A stretch of DNA of 64,000 nucleotides, taken from positions 310,001-374,000 of the forward strand of contig NZ_FQWT01000001.1 in NCBI RefSeq assembly GCF_900129755.1, in the 5' to 3' direction. The notes under the pieces were generated by a model that made no database searches, was not told the origin of the DNA, and was given only the letters and a program-made list of their open reading frames with translations. How positions within the stretch are numbered: position 1 is the stretch's first letter; every line of letters begins with the position of its first letter. A program made the translations under genes and the position numbers. Positions 21,331 through 31,216 of this stretch are shown here, piece after piece. Source of the DNA: Chryseobacterium oranimense (GTDB lineage: Bacteria > Bacteroidota > Bacteroidia > Flavobacteriales > Weeksellaceae).

Positions 21331-22506
21331 TTAATTTTTCTGTAATTCCGACTGTACTGCGGCCATTACTCCTTCAATTTGACCCAATGCCAGCATTCTT
21401 CCTAAAAATGAATAGCCTGGGTTATAACCTTTGTCAATATCTTCTGTTAAAAGTCTTCCGTGATCAATTCTCATCGGAAGATCAGGGTTTTCTTTTTCGA
21501 ATACACGGATTACTTCAATGAGCTTTCCTCTTCCTCCCAGGTGATGAGCTTCGATAAAATCACCGTTTTCAAAGACATTTGTACTTCTCAGGTGAACGAA
21601 TTTTGTCCGGTGGGCAAATTTCTGAGCCAGTTTAGGAACATCATTCTGAGGGTTGGCACTTAAAGAACCGGCACAGAACGTCAATCCGTTGTGAGGGTTA
21701 TCAACAGCTTTCAGAAGCCAGTCGATATCTTCTTCATTGGTTACTATTCTTGGTAAGCCCAATAGTGAAAACGGAGGGTCATCAGGATGTACGCACATCT
21801 GAATATTCCATTTTTCACAGACAGGCATTATTTTTTCAAGGAAATATTTCATGTTCTGGCGTAATCTGTCTTTATCGATTCCATCATATAACGCCAATAA
21901 ACTTTTGAATTTTTCTACAGGATTCAATTCACCTTCTTTGATATTTCCATTCACGAATCCCTGTGTTTTTACAATGACTGAATCTATCAGGTCATTGTTA
22001 TCTTTTTCCGTTAAGGAATTTTTTAATTCTTCTACCTTCTGAAGGATTTCTGCATTATAATCGCTTTTGGCTCCTTCTCTTTGAAGAATATGAATTTCGA
22101 AGTACGCAAACTTGGCTTTGTTAAAATAAAGTGAGGACGAACCGTCTTCCCACTCGTGAAAGAGGTCGGTTCTTGCCCAGTCGAGAACAGGCATAAAGTT
22201 GTAGCAAACTGTTGTAACCCCTGCTTTACCCAGATTTTCAAGGCTTGTGATATAATTTTCTATTAAAGAGTCACGGTCTTCACCCCCGTATTTGATGGCT
22301 TCACTCACGGGAAGACTTTCCACAACAGACCAGCGAAGTCCGTGGCTTTCTATATAGTTCTTATAATCATTGATGACCTCCAGATTCCAGATTTCTCCGT
22401 TTGGGATATCATGCAGTGCGGAAACAATTCCTTCTACTCCGATCTGACGGAGCGTGTTGAGTTTTATTTTGTCTTTTTTGCCAAACCAACGCCAGGTTTT
22501 TTCCAT
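21331..22506 (-). CDS. uxuA: Mannonate dehydratase
   Basis: A 391-residue cytoplasmic enzyme that dehydrates D-mannonate to 2-keto-3-deoxygluconate. The N-terminus MEKTWRWFGKKDKIKL and the motifs NFMPVLDWART, MCVHPDDPPFSLLGLPRIV, KFVHLRSTN and RIDHGR are characteristic of the UxuA TIM barrel and contain the metal-binding His and Cys-type residues. Length is normal. The gene follows susD after 85 bp that include a terminator-like hairpin, so read-through or a separate promoter is needed. Confidence 0.96.
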   Translation of the reverse strand: MEKTWRWFGKKDKIKLNTLRQIGVEGIVSALHDIPNGEIWNLEVINDYKNYIESHGLRWSVVESLPVSEAIKYGGEDRDSLIENYITSLENLGKAGVTTVCYNFMPVLDWARTDLFHEWEDGSSSLYFNKAKFAYFEIHILQREGAKSDYNAEILQKVEELKNSLTEKDNNDLIDSVIVKTQGFVNGNIKEGELNPVEKFKSLLALYDGIDKDRLRQNMKYFLEKIMPVCEKWNIQMCVHPDDPPFSLLGLPRIVTNEEDIDWLLKAVDNPHNGLTFCAGSLSANPQNDVPKLAQKFAHRTKFVHLRSTNVFENGDFIEAHHLGGRGKLIEVIRVFEKENPDLPMRIDHGRLLTEDIDKGYNPGYSFLGRMLALGQIEGVMAAVQSELQKN

Positions 22507-22529
22507 AATTTTTAAAATTTAACTCAGTT

Positions 22530-22557
22530 AAACAAAGCAGGTGCTTTCACACCTACT
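22530..22557 (-). terminator. Hairpin with T-rich tail between susD and uxuA
   Basis: On the minus strand AGTAGGTG and CACCTGCT form an 8-bp stem with one mismatch around TGAAAG, followed by TTGTTTAA. It resembles a weak intrinsic terminator that could make susCD mRNA more abundant than the catabolic genes downstream. Confidence 0.5.
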
Positions 22558-22591
22558 CTGTTACTGATATGAATGTAGAATAAAATTTAAA

Positions 22592-24553
22592 TTAGTATCC
22601 GGGATTCTGATATTTTGCCTTAATATCTGCAGATACTTCCATAGCATCCAGCTGTCCCTGAGGGATAGGTCTCAGATAATGGAAAGGTTGTATGGTCCTG
22701 GTAACTGTTTGTGGCGCATGATTTCCATAATTTGCTCCCCCAATGGAGTATGATGCAGCCTTATCTGCCCAGGTCTGGGTTCTTACCAAATCATACCATC
22801 TGTAGCCTTCGCCAAAATATTCTCTGGATCTTTCTGCCAAGATGTAATCAATCGTTATAGTTGATGGTGTCGCTGCGATCATAGCAGCGCTGTTATCCTG
22901 TATTTTTGTCACATTTCCGTTATTATCCCAACGCCATTTTCCTGCTCTTGCACGGATCACATTAATTAAATCTCTGGCAGATACTGCACCGGAAGCTCCT
23001 TTTACAGCCGCTTCTGCTGCAATGAAATACAGCTCGGAGAATTTTGCGGCATAGAAAGGACGTGTATGACTCGGATTCGGATAGCCTAACCCATTTCCGT
23101 TATCTGTTCTGTAAGGACCAATTTTCCAGATCCCAGGATATACGATTCTGCTGATTCCGCTAGGGGCAATTACCCAGTCGGCTCTTCCCGGCAGTGTACC
23201 GGCACCGATTCCGCTTTGGCCTGCATTGGTTGGATACGTCGGAGTTTGAGAATCATCATTTAAAAAGGTTAAAACCGGAGCATTAGGCTGTATCGGAAGG
23301 TTATTGGCATTATAAAGCGTCCCTACATTGGTAAGCCCGGTTCCTTCTTTATCCCAGTTACCACGGTATACTGTTGTAAATGTCCCGTCATATCTTGAAT
23401 CATTGGTTTTATCTGAGAATGTATTTTTAATGACTTCGATGGTAGGAGCCATTCTTACCCAAGGTCTTCCGAGCGGCTGGAAAGCTGCACGCTGTACAGA
23501 GCTTGCCGGCGTCCATGTTGTTGCAGAGGTACTGCTTTTAAGATTGGTATAGTTCCATGTCATCATCCAGGATGCGAAATTATTGGGTGACCATCCATCT
23601 CCATAGCTTGCCTGAATTACCCCTTCATTGAAATAGGCACTGGTTTCTGTATGGTCTGCATACAGCATACATTCACTATTACGGTCATTTGATCCTAAAT
23701 TAACGTCATAGTAAGTTGGCTGCAACGCGTAAGGTCCGGGATTATTAATGGCTGCTAAAGCAACGTCATAAGCCTGTTGAAAGTACCATTGTGCATTGTG
23801 GCCATCTGGATCCGTGCGAGGAGTGTCAGGGTATGTCGGGATGCTGTTAGGATTTTGCAGCCACCATCCATAAGTTAAGTAGGCTTTTGCCAAATATAAA
23901 CGGGCTACATTTTTGGTCACTCCACCTTTTACCCGCGGGCTGGCAGGAAGATTTTCCACAGCTTTAACTAAATCCGGGAATATTGCCTTAGTATATACTT
24001 CCGTAACTGTATTTCTAACCGAAGTCGTTTTCGGATTGATATTGAAAGCCAATTCACCGGACCCAAGATCAAGAGGTACACCTCCGTAGGTCTGCACTAA
24101 GAGGAAATAATAGAATGAGCGGAAAAATCTTGCTTCCGAAATCAGTGATTCTGCTATACCTGCCCCGGATCCGTTCTGGATAATTCCATTTGCAGTATTA
24201 ATCGATGGAAATACAGAACCCCATACCATACTTGTAGGAAAGGTGTTGGAATTGATGCTGCCTGCACCCCCCGTCATATCAAGATCCTTAAAATTACCGT
24301 CTGCACTCTGTCCCCAGGTAGCTTCATCTGTACCAGTCATATTGGCATTTAACCAGTAACCGTTTCCGTAAAGCAATCTCAACTGTCTGTATAAAGACGT
24401 AACCCCTTGTGATATTCCTCTTTCCGTTGTAAAGTCTTCCGGAGTATAAATTCCTCTTGGTTGTTCATCCAATATCTCATTACAACCTGTAGTTGTAAAT
24501 GCTACTGAAGCTAGAAATAAAGCAGCAATGAATTTTTTATTTAGATTGATCAT
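22592..24553 (-). CDS. SusD-like outer-membrane glycan-binding lipoprotein
   Basis: A 653-residue RagB/SusD-family lipoprotein. The signal peptide ends with a lipobox and Cys in TTTGCNEILDEQP. The protein then has the usual SusD helical N-terminal region (AEARFFRSFYYFLLVQTYGGVPL) and the C-terminal motif AERSREYFGEGYRWYDLVR. It sits on the cell surface and forms the lid of the SusC channel, binding the oligosaccharide before import. It lies 13 bp after susC. No SusE/SusF-like surface glycan-binding protein follows; uxuA comes next instead. Confidence 0.95.
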   Translation of the reverse strand: MINLNKKFIAALFLASVAFTTTGCNEILDEQPRGIYTPEDFTTERGISQGVTSLYRQLRLLYGNGYWLNANMTGTDEATWGQSADGNFKDLDMTGGAGSINSNTFPTSMVWGSVFPSINTANGIIQNGSGAGIAESLISEARFFRSFYYFLLVQTYGGVPLDLGSGELAFNINPKTTSVRNTVTEVYTKAIFPDLVKAVENLPASPRVKGGVTKNVARLYLAKAYLTYGWWLQNPNSIPTYPDTPRTDPDGHNAQWYFQQAYDVALAAINNPGPYALQPTYYDVNLGSNDRNSECMLYADHTETSAYFNEGVIQASYGDGWSPNNFASWMMTWNYTNLKSSTSATTWTPASSVQRAAFQPLGRPWVRMAPTIEVIKNTFSDKTNDSRYDGTFTTVYRGNWDKEGTGLTNVGTLYNANNLPIQPNAPVLTFLNDDSQTPTYPTNAGQSGIGAGTLPGRADWVIAPSGISRIVYPGIWKIGPYRTDNGNGLGYPNPSHTRPFYAAKFSELYFIAAEAAVKGASGAVSARDLINVIRARAGKWRWDNNGNVTKIQDNSAAMIAATPSTITIDYILAERSREYFGEGYRWYDLVRTQTWADKAASYSIGGANYGNHAPQTVTRTIQPFHYLRPIPQGQLDAMEVSADIKAKYQNPGY

Positions 24554-24565
24554 GATTTCTGATTT

Positions 24566-27433
24566 TTAAAAGGTTAGATTTAGCCCCATCATATAATTTC
24601 TCGTAGACGGGTTGTTTGTACCTATAATAAGCTGATTGGCCTTATATGAGTTCACAGCCTGATTTTCATTACCTCTTGAATTGGGTTCCGGATCCATGCC
24701 AGAATGTCTGTAATAAGGAGAGCCAAATACAAACGGATTCTGTACTGTCACATATAGCCTAAGATTACTAACTCCTAAATTTTCCAGAACATTTTTATTA
24801 AAATTATATCCCAGGGTAATCGTTCTGATCTTCACAAAAGATGCATCAAACAAAGCAAGAGTTGAGGCATATTTAGGATTATCCCCACTTAATAAACCAC
24901 CTGGTTTCGGGTATCTTACATCAGGATTTTCCTCGGTCCAGTAATCTACATCGACGTTGTTTCCTCTACCTGTTAATCTGTTAAGGTAACCTGCTGAACC
25001 ATAAATAGAACTGATCAGTACTCCACCTTTCTGGAAAGCCCCTACAATGCTTAAATCTATATTTTTATAAGCGAGTCTTGTATTGAAACCACCGATGAAA
25101 TCAGGATTGGTGTTGATGATCTGTCTGTCGGCTTCATTGATTGCTCTCTTTGGTGAACCATCGGCATTGTATTCTCCGGTGTATAATACTTTGATCATTC
25201 CCGGTGCCGCACCAACCTGTGGCTCCAGAATATTCAAATACGGATCTCCCTGCTGCCAGAGGCCAATGTATTGATAATCGTACAAGGCATTAATGTTATA
25301 CCCTACAAACCATAAATTGTTCACGTTTCTATCCATCCCGGAAGCAAGGGCTGTAATTTTATTTCTGTTGGCAGATAAGTTACCTCCTACTTCCCAGCTG
25401 AAACCATCAGGATTATCAATCACCACTGCATTAAGTGATATCTCTAAACCTTTATTCTGAGAGGCACCAACATTCTCGGTAACGGAACCTAATCCACTGG
25501 ATGCAGGTAAGCCTTTGCTCAGCAATAATTTTTCTGTATTGGTCACATAATATTCTACCGTACCTGTTATTCTCTTGTTAAAAATCGAAAAATCTAAACC
25601 ATAGTTCCAGGTTTTCGAAAATTCCCATCCTAAAGACGCATTTGGAGCCGAACTCACATAGTTACCTATAACATTAGTTCCTCCAAAATTGTATGGTGTA
25701 GTACTTAAACTACCAAAAGTGGTGTACGGAGCAATAGCCTGATTGGATGTTTGACCGAAGCCGGCACGTAACTTTAACATATTAATGTATTTCGAATCTC
25801 GCAGGAAGCTTTCATTGGCTACATTCCACCCTATCGAAACTGCCGGGTAAGTATGCCACTGATGCCCTTTTGCCAATACCGAAGCACCGTCTGATCTTAC
25901 TGTTGCCGTCAACATGTAACGGTTATCGTATTGATACATTGCTCTTCCCATGAAAGACATCAGACCTCTTCTCCAATATCCCTGGTTGTTAGGATCTATG
26001 GTTATTTCACCTTGTGCATGGCCTAAATTGAAATACTGGAAAGCATCAATAGGCACATCGCGGGCAGCAATCGATGAGCTGTTAAATCTTGTCTGCTCAG
26101 CTGAATATAATGCTGTTGCACTAATTTTATGCTTACCAAAACTTCTGTCATAGGTTAAAAGGTTTTCCAAAACCCATTGTGTGGTCAGAGAATTGCTTAT
26201 GCTTGCTGAAGATAAAGTAGCTGCCTGATAATTTAATGCCCCTGTTCCCAGATAGTAGCCACTGTTTGAGTTTCTGTAGGTTAAGCCAACGTTTAATCTG
26301 TATTTAAGACCTTCAACCCCTGGAATTTTAATTTCTCCATACAAGTTGTTATAAGAACTGAAAGCATTGGTACGGTCTGCATAAGCATCACCCAGCCCTT
26401 CCAGAATTGATCTTGTTTGCAGAGCCGTCTGGTCAACGTTTGCAAATGTTGTTCTTAATCTTGGTGATCCGTCTGCAAGATAGGGACTTACCAATGGTGA
26501 ATACCCTAAAACAGGTGCCCCGCTTACTCCATTAAAATCATTCACCGAAAAATTGGAATTCGTTGAAAACCCAACTTTTAACCATGAATTAATTTCCTGG
26601 TCCAGAGCTCCTCGTATGGAAAGCCTTTTATATTTTTGCAAAGGAACCACACCATTTTGCTGAAAATAGGCAACACCGAAATTATACCCTCCTTTTTCCG
26701 TTCCGCCTGTAACTGCAACATCATGATTCATCATCAATCCAACACCATAATATTGATCCTGCCAATCGGTATCTGTTCCGTTAACCTCATCCGGACCGTT
26801 GGTAAAGAGGTTAGCATCCGCTCTTAGTTTTGCAAGCTTAGGACCATCCATTATCGGATATTTAGAAAACAAAGTCTGAAATCCTGTGTATGCATTATAT
26901 GAAAATCTCGGTCTTTGGCCTTTTCCTCCCCTGTTGGTAGTAATGATAATAACTCCATTGGCACCACGGGAACCATAAATAGCAGTAGCGGAAGCATCTT
27001 TAAGAACATCCAAGGTTTTAATGTCTGACGGACTTATATCTCCTAAAGATCCAACGAACGGAATACCGTCCAGTACAATCAGAGGATCGTTGGACCCTGT
27101 TAAAGAACGTTCACCTCTGATACGAATCTGCTGCACAGCTCCCGGTTTTGTTGAAGTCCTTCCAATATCGACACCGGGAAGGCGGCCCTGAATGGCTTCT
27201 GTAATATTGGCGGAAGGTACTTCTTTTATAGCACTGCCGCTTAATGAAGCAACAGATCCTGTAACAGCTTCTTTTTTCTGCGTACCATATCCGATTACGA
27301 CAACTTCTTCTATTTTATTTTCTTTAGCTACCGTATCTTTTTTAACCTGTGAATATGCTATGCCGGAAGGCAATAAAGTCATTGCAAAAAATAATGCCGC
27401 CCTATTGCTTTTATTGAAATAAAATCGGTTCAT
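24566..27433 (-). CDS. SusC-like TonB-dependent outer-membrane transporter
   Basis: A 955-residue SusC/RagA-family transporter. Signal peptide about 1-28; a TonB-box-like IEEVVVIGYGT follows at about 41. The plug domain carries EAIQGRLPGVDI, RIRGERSLTGSNDPLIVLDGIP and DASATAIYGSRGANGVIIITT. The remainder is the beta-barrel, ending in Phe (GLNLTF). It lacks the N-terminal carboxypeptidase-like domain of about 80 residues often found before the plug in SusC proteins, which explains its modest length. It imports oligosaccharides together with SusD, powered by TonB. Upstream is an 11-bp perfect inverted repeat spanning 62 bp. Confidence 0.95.
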   Translation of the reverse strand: MNRFYFNKSNRAALFFAMTLLPSGIAYSQVKKDTVAKENKIEEVVVIGYGTQKKEAVTGSVASLSGSAIKEVPSANITEAIQGRLPGVDIGRTSTKPGAVQQIRIRGERSLTGSNDPLIVLDGIPFVGSLGDISPSDIKTLDVLKDASATAIYGSRGANGVIIITTNRGGKGQRPRFSYNAYTGFQTLFSKYPIMDGPKLAKLRADANLFTNGPDEVNGTDTDWQDQYYGVGLMMNHDVAVTGGTEKGGYNFGVAYFQQNGVVPLQKYKRLSIRGALDQEINSWLKVGFSTNSNFSVNDFNGVSGAPVLGYSPLVSPYLADGSPRLRTTFANVDQTALQTRSILEGLGDAYADRTNAFSSYNNLYGEIKIPGVEGLKYRLNVGLTYRNSNSGYYLGTGALNYQAATLSSASISNSLTTQWVLENLLTYDRSFGKHKISATALYSAEQTRFNSSSIAARDVPIDAFQYFNLGHAQGEITIDPNNQGYWRRGLMSFMGRAMYQYDNRYMLTATVRSDGASVLAKGHQWHTYPAVSIGWNVANESFLRDSKYINMLKLRAGFGQTSNQAIAPYTTFGSLSTTPYNFGGTNVIGNYVSSAPNASLGWEFSKTWNYGLDFSIFNKRITGTVEYYVTNTEKLLLSKGLPASSGLGSVTENVGASQNKGLEISLNAVVIDNPDGFSWEVGGNLSANRNKITALASGMDRNVNNLWFVGYNINALYDYQYIGLWQQGDPYLNILEPQVGAAPGMIKVLYTGEYNADGSPKRAINEADRQIINTNPDFIGGFNTRLAYKNIDLSIVGAFQKGGVLISSIYGSAGYLNRLTGRGNNVDVDYWTEENPDVRYPKPGGLLSGDNPKYASTLALFDASFVKIRTITLGYNFNKNVLENLGVSNLRLYVTVQNPFVFGSPYYRHSGMDPEPNSRGNENQAVNSYKANQLIIGTNNPSTRNYMMGLNLTF

Positions 27434-27459
27434 AATTATTATTTTTAGTTTAGTTGTTG

Positions 27460-27521
27460 AATAAAAGGCTGTTTAATAATTATAGAGTATAAAAATCCTT
27501 AGTGTTTATGAGCCTTTTATT
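27460..27521. repeat. 11-bp inverted repeat upstream of susC
   Basis: AATAAAAGGCT (27460-27470) and AGCCTTTTATT (27511-27521) are perfect inverted copies separated by 40 bp, filling most of the xylA-susC gap. In the mRNA it would form a long-looped hairpin just before the susC start. There is no T run after the second arm on the minus strand, so it is not an ordinary minus-strand terminator. It may be a regulator site or a leader structure. Confidence 0.55.
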
Positions 27522-27527
27522 TTTTTA

Positions 27528-28856
27528 TTATATGTACATATTCACGATAGCTTCAAACAATTCCTGTTTTCCGCTTTTTGGCTGTGGTTCGCCGATTTCG
27601 TGAGCTATTCTCTGAAGATCTTCCAGGGTAAGCGTACCCTCCTCGAATGCTTTTCCGTTTCCGTTATCAAAAGAAGCGTAACGATCTGTTCTCAGTTTTT
27701 TGTAATCTGAATTTTCAAGAATATCCGCTGCTGCAAGAAGGCCTTTGGCGAATACATCCATTCCTGAAATGTGGGAAATAAATAAATCTTCAGCATCAAT
27801 AGAATTTCTTCTGATCTTCGCATCGAAATTGACTCCGCCATTTCCTAATCCTCCTGCCGGAAGAAGCACCAACCAAGCCTGAACCATATCATAATAATCG
27901 ATCGGTAACTGATCGGTATCCCAGCCATTCTGATAATCCCCTCTGTTGGCATCAATACTTCCTAAAAGCCCTGCATCTACCGCAGCCTGAAGTTCGTGCT
28001 CGAAGGTATGACCTGCCAATGTAGCGTGGTTAACCTCGATATTTAATTTAAAATCTTTATCCAATCCGTAATGTCTCAGGAAGCCAATCACTGTTTCTGA
28101 ATCGTAATCGTACTGGTGCTTGGTAGGCTCCATCGGTTTTGGCTCGATCAGGAAAGTTCCTTTAAAACCTTGCTGACGTGCATAGTCTCTTGACATGGAA
28201 AGGAAACGGGCCAGATGATCTTTTTCACGCTTCATATCGGTATTTAAAAGGCTCATATATCCTTCTCTTCCACCCCAGAACACGTAATTTTCACCTCCCA
28301 ATGCTATCGTAGCATCTATTGAGTTTTTCACCTGTGTTCCTGCGCAGGCTACCACATCAAAATTTGGGTTGGTAGAAGCACCGTTCATGTATCTTTCATG
28401 AGTAAAAACATTCGCTGTTCCCCATAAAAGCTTAATTCCTGTTTCCTGCTGCTTTTGTTTTGCATAGTCCACAATGGTCTGCAAATTCTTCTCATAGTCT
28501 TTCCAGTTATTGGCAGGGTCTACCAGGTCGATATCATGGAAGCAGTAATAATTGAAGCCCATTTTGGACATGAATTCAAAACCTGCATCCATTTTGTGCA
28601 TTGCTCTGGTTACTGGATCATTTCCTATATCCCATGGGTGGTGGATGGTAGGTCCTCCGAACGGATCACTTCCGTTGGCACATAGGGTGTGCCACCATGC
28701 CATTGCAAATCTGGTCCAGTCTTTCATAGGTTTTCCCATCACGATCTTTTCCGCATCATAATAGCGGAATGCCAACGGGTTCTTGCTCTCCTTCCCCTCA
28801 AACTTAATTTTTTCAATACCCGTAAAAAACTCTTTTGTACCTGTTAAAGTGTTCAT
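27528..28856 (-). CDS. xylA: Xylose isomerase
   Basis: A 442-residue cytoplasmic enzyme interconverting D-xylose and D-xylulose. Motifs include [33 protein letters not shown] with the active-site His and Asp, [10 protein letters not shown], and [16 protein letters not shown] with metal-ligand Glu and active-site Lys. The metal cluster around [15 protein letters not shown] is also present. Length fits the class II enzymes. It follows xylB by 106 bp, a gap that holds an imperfect inverted repeat. Confidence 0.98.
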   Translation of the reverse strand: MNTLTGTKEFFTGIEKIKFEGKESKNPLAFRYYDAEKIVMGKPMKDWTRFAMAWWHTLCANGSDPFGGPTIHHPWDIGNDPVTRAMHKMDAGFEFMSKMGFNYYCFHDIDLVDPANNWKDYEKNLQTIVDYAKQKQQETGIKLLWGTANVFTHERYMNGASTNPNFDVVACAGTQVKNSIDATIALGGENYVFWGGREGYMSLLNTDMKREKDHLARFLSMSRDYARQQGFKGTFLIEPKPMEPTKHQYDYDSETVIGFLRHYGLDKDFKLNIEVNHATLAGHTFEHELQAAVDAGLLGSIDANRGDYQNGWDTDQLPIDYYDMVQAWLVLLPAGGLGNGGVNFDAKIRRNSIDAEDLFISHISGMDVFAKGLLAAADILENSDYKKLRTDRYASFDNGNGKAFEEGTLTLEDLQRIAHEIGEPQPKSGKQELFEAIVNMYI

Positions 28857-28904
28857 ATTTATTTGATTATTTTTAATTTGTTTTTAATTTTTTGCGTAGA
28901 GATA

Positions 28905-28938
28905 CCCTTCTCACTGATCCTTAAAAGTCAGTAAGAGG
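28905..28938. repeat. Imperfect inverted repeat between xylB and xylA
   Basis: ACTGA (28913-28917) and TCAGT (28928-28932) form the core of an inverted repeat that continues with one mismatch into CTTCT / AAGAGG flanks. It lies in the 106-bp xylB-xylA gap and has no strong T run after it. It may be an operator or an mRNA-processing hairpin; function is unknown. Confidence 0.4.
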
Positions 28939-28962
28939 ATGAAAAATACTGTTGTAATTGTC

Positions 28963-30447
28963 CTAGATTATTTCGTTAAGATGATGTTTCCATCTGGCAT
29001 AAGCTTCTAAATATTGTTCTTGTTTTTCGTGTTCAGACTCTATCACCGCTATTTTTTCAAGTGAAGAAAATGCTTCTCCGGAATCCGAATAAAATCCTAT
29101 TCCCATTCCGGCAGCTCTTGCCGCTCCTACCGCTCCGTCGGTATCATAAAGTTCAATAACCGCATTGCTGACACTGGATAGCGACTGGCGAAAAATTGAA
29201 CTTAAAAACATATTGGCATTTCCTGCACGTATCACCTGGATATCCATTCCGATATTTCTCATGATATCCATTCCGTATTCGTAAGAGAATACAATACCTT
29301 CCTGCGCCGCACGCAGAATATCTCCCTTAGAATGTATATTGAAATTAATTCCGTGAATGGAACAGCTTGTATCTTTATTTTCCAGCACTCTTTCTGCTCC
29401 GTTTCCGAAAGGAATAATGCTTAATCCTTTTGAACCGATAGGCGAAAGTGAGGCCATATCATTCATATCTCCGTAAGAAGAAAGTGAGGTGGCAAAATTA
29501 TGCTTCAGCCAGGAATTCAAAATACCGGTTCCGTTGATGCACAGTAAAACTCCCAGCCTGATCTGCTCCGGTGTATAATTGACATGGGCAAATGTATTGA
29601 CTCTTGATAATTTATCATACTCTAACTGGTCCAAAACTCCGTATACTACTCCCGAAGTTCCCGCTGTAGAAGCAATTTCGCCCGGATTAAAGACATTCAG
29701 GGAAAGCGCATTGTTGGGCTGGTCACCTGCCCTGTATGAAATGGGAGTACCTTCTTTTAAGCCTAATTCTTCAGCTGCGATTCTGGAAACTGTTGCCTGA
29801 ATACCAAATGTAGGGACGATTTCAGGGAAAAAGCTTTTCGGAATTCCATAGTAATTAATGATATCTTCCGAAATACAATTGTTTTTGAAATCCCAGAAGA
29901 TCCCTTCTGACAATCCTTCAATGGTCATTCCTATCTGCCCCGAAAGCCTCATGGCAATATAGTCTCCCGGAAGCATAATTTTGTCTATCTTTTCAAAAAT
30001 TTCAGGTTCATTTTCTTTTACCCATGCCAGCTTTGAAGCTGTAAAGTTTCCCGGTGAATTCAACAGATGAGAAAGACATTTTTCTTCTCCTATGGTTTTG
30101 AAAGCTTTTTCACCATAAGGCACAGCACGGCTGTCGCACCAGATAATGGACGGTCTTAATAGATTCTGATCCTTATCTACCAGAATCAAACCATGCATCT
30201 GCCAGGTAATTCCGATTCCTTTAATATCTTCAGCATGTACTCCGGATTCATGCATAACAGCTTCATGTGCCAACTTCAGATTGATCCACCAGTCGACCGG
30301 ATTTTGCTCTGCCCATCCGGGATTGATAGCAGTGATTTTCATTTCTTTTTTGGGAGAAAATTCAGAAGCAATCACTTTTCCACTGGATGCCTCGATGAGA
30401 CAAACTTTCACAGAAGAACTGCCAATGTCATAGCCTAGTAAGTACAT
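28963..30447 (-). CDS. xylB: Xylulokinase (FGGY family)
   Basis: A 494-residue FGGY carbohydrate kinase. The N-terminal phosphate loop LLGYDIGSSSVKVCLIEA and the substrate-binding ITWQMHGLILVD, IIWCDSRA and RAGDQPNNAL motifs point to xylulose (MHG and QP/N motifs) rather than glycerol or gluconate. It phosphorylates D-xylulose for the pentose phosphate pathway. It follows the NrtR-type regulator by 16 bp, so regulator and kinase are probably co-transcribed. Confidence 0.93.
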   Translation of the reverse strand: MYLLGYDIGSSSVKVCLIEASSGKVIASEFSPKKEMKITAINPGWAEQNPVDWWINLKLAHEAVMHESGVHAEDIKGIGITWQMHGLILVDKDQNLLRPSIIWCDSRAVPYGEKAFKTIGEEKCLSHLLNSPGNFTASKLAWVKENEPEIFEKIDKIMLPGDYIAMRLSGQIGMTIEGLSEGIFWDFKNNCISEDIINYYGIPKSFFPEIVPTFGIQATVSRIAAEELGLKEGTPISYRAGDQPNNALSLNVFNPGEIASTAGTSGVVYGVLDQLEYDKLSRVNTFAHVNYTPEQIRLGVLLCINGTGILNSWLKHNFATSLSSYGDMNDMASLSPIGSKGLSIIPFGNGAERVLENKDTSCSIHGINFNIHSKGDILRAAQEGIVFSYEYGMDIMRNIGMDIQVIRAGNANMFLSSIFRQSLSSVSNAVIELYDTDGAVGAARAAGMGIGFYSDSGEAFSSLEKIAVIESEHEKQEQYLEAYARWKHHLNEII

Positions 30448-30463
30448 AATTTTATGAAGGGGG

Positions 30464-31189
30464 TTATTTTATAAGTTTTGTATTGTTTTTCTTGTAAATC
30501 TTAGCGTCAAATCTGTAATATCTTGCCGCACGGTGTGATACATCTTTTTGAATTTCATCCAAGGGAACAATATAGGGGAATGAAGATATTTTTTTATGAA
30601 AATTCTTTATATCAATATTCTTTTCATTTAAGGCGCTGTAAAGCTGATAGAGCTGTCTTATGGTGAATCTTTTCGGCAGCAGCTCAAAAATAATAGAGAA
30701 ATCGGATTCAATCCATTTTCTGATCTCCATTAATGATTCATTGATGATTTTGTTATGATCAAAAGGCAGTACCGGAACTTCATCTACAGGATACCAGTCT
30801 ACGGTATCATATTTTGTACTGTTGATTTTGTGATCTATTTTACAAAGGGAAAGGTAGGCCACTGTAATGATCCTGTCTATATGATGTTTATATTCCTGAT
30901 CCATCCATTTGATATCATGTGCATTGCTTGCCCTCATAGGATCTGCAAAGCATTTGAACTGTTTGAGAACCATTTTTTTAATCCCTGTAAGTTCATGAAG
31001 TACTCTTTGTGCGGCATCATCTACATCTTCATCACTGAAAATCAAGCTGCCTGGAAGTTTAATTTGTTTTTCCAATGGTACATCATCTACATGGCGCTGT
31101 ACTAATAATATATTCAACCGGTTTTCATGGTCAAATCCAAAGACAACACAATCTACAGAGACATAGGTATGAATAAAGTTCTGATTCAT
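30464..31189 (-). CDS. NrtR-type sugar regulator (Nudix domain plus winged helix)
   Basis: A 241-residue protein with an N-terminal Nudix-fold domain (about 8-150) and a C-terminal winged-helix DNA-binding domain (about 160-235; PKRFTIRQLYQLYSALNEKNIDIKNFHKKI). The Nudix box is degenerate. After Gly47 the segment 62-70 reads RVLHELTGI rather than the REUxEExGU consensus, so catalytic glutamates are missing and it should sense a ligand rather than hydrolyse one. NrtR-family members in Bacteroidota include regulators of arabinose and xylose genes. It is the first gene of the locus and would regulate it, probably answering to a pentose or its derivative. A dyad overlaps its own promoter. Confidence 0.9.
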   Translation of the reverse strand: MNQNFIHTYVSVDCVVFGFDHENRLNILLVQRHVDDVPLEKQIKLPGSLIFSDEDVDDAAQRVLHELTGIKKMVLKQFKCFADPMRASNAHDIKWMDQEYKHHIDRIITVAYLSLCKIDHKINSTKYDTVDWYPVDEVPVLPFDHNKIINESLMEIRKWIESDFSIIFELLPKRFTIRQLYQLYSALNEKNIDIKNFHKKISSFPYIVPLDEIQKDVSHRAARYYRFDAKIYKKNNTKLIK

Positions 31190-31195
31190 TAGTTT

Positions 31196-31212
31196 GTTAA
31201 CATTTTGGTAAC
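31196..31212 (-). promoter_or_regulatory. Candidate operator of the NrtR-type regulator
   Basis: GTTAACATTTTGGTAAC is an imperfect 17-bp dyad (GTTA at one end, TAAC at the other, plus inner matches) lying 7 bp upstream of the regulator start and next to the -7 promoter box. It covers the predicted transcription start, a usual place for a repressor site. No second copy was noticed before other genes of the locus. Confidence 0.4.
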
Positions 31213-31216
31213 ATTA

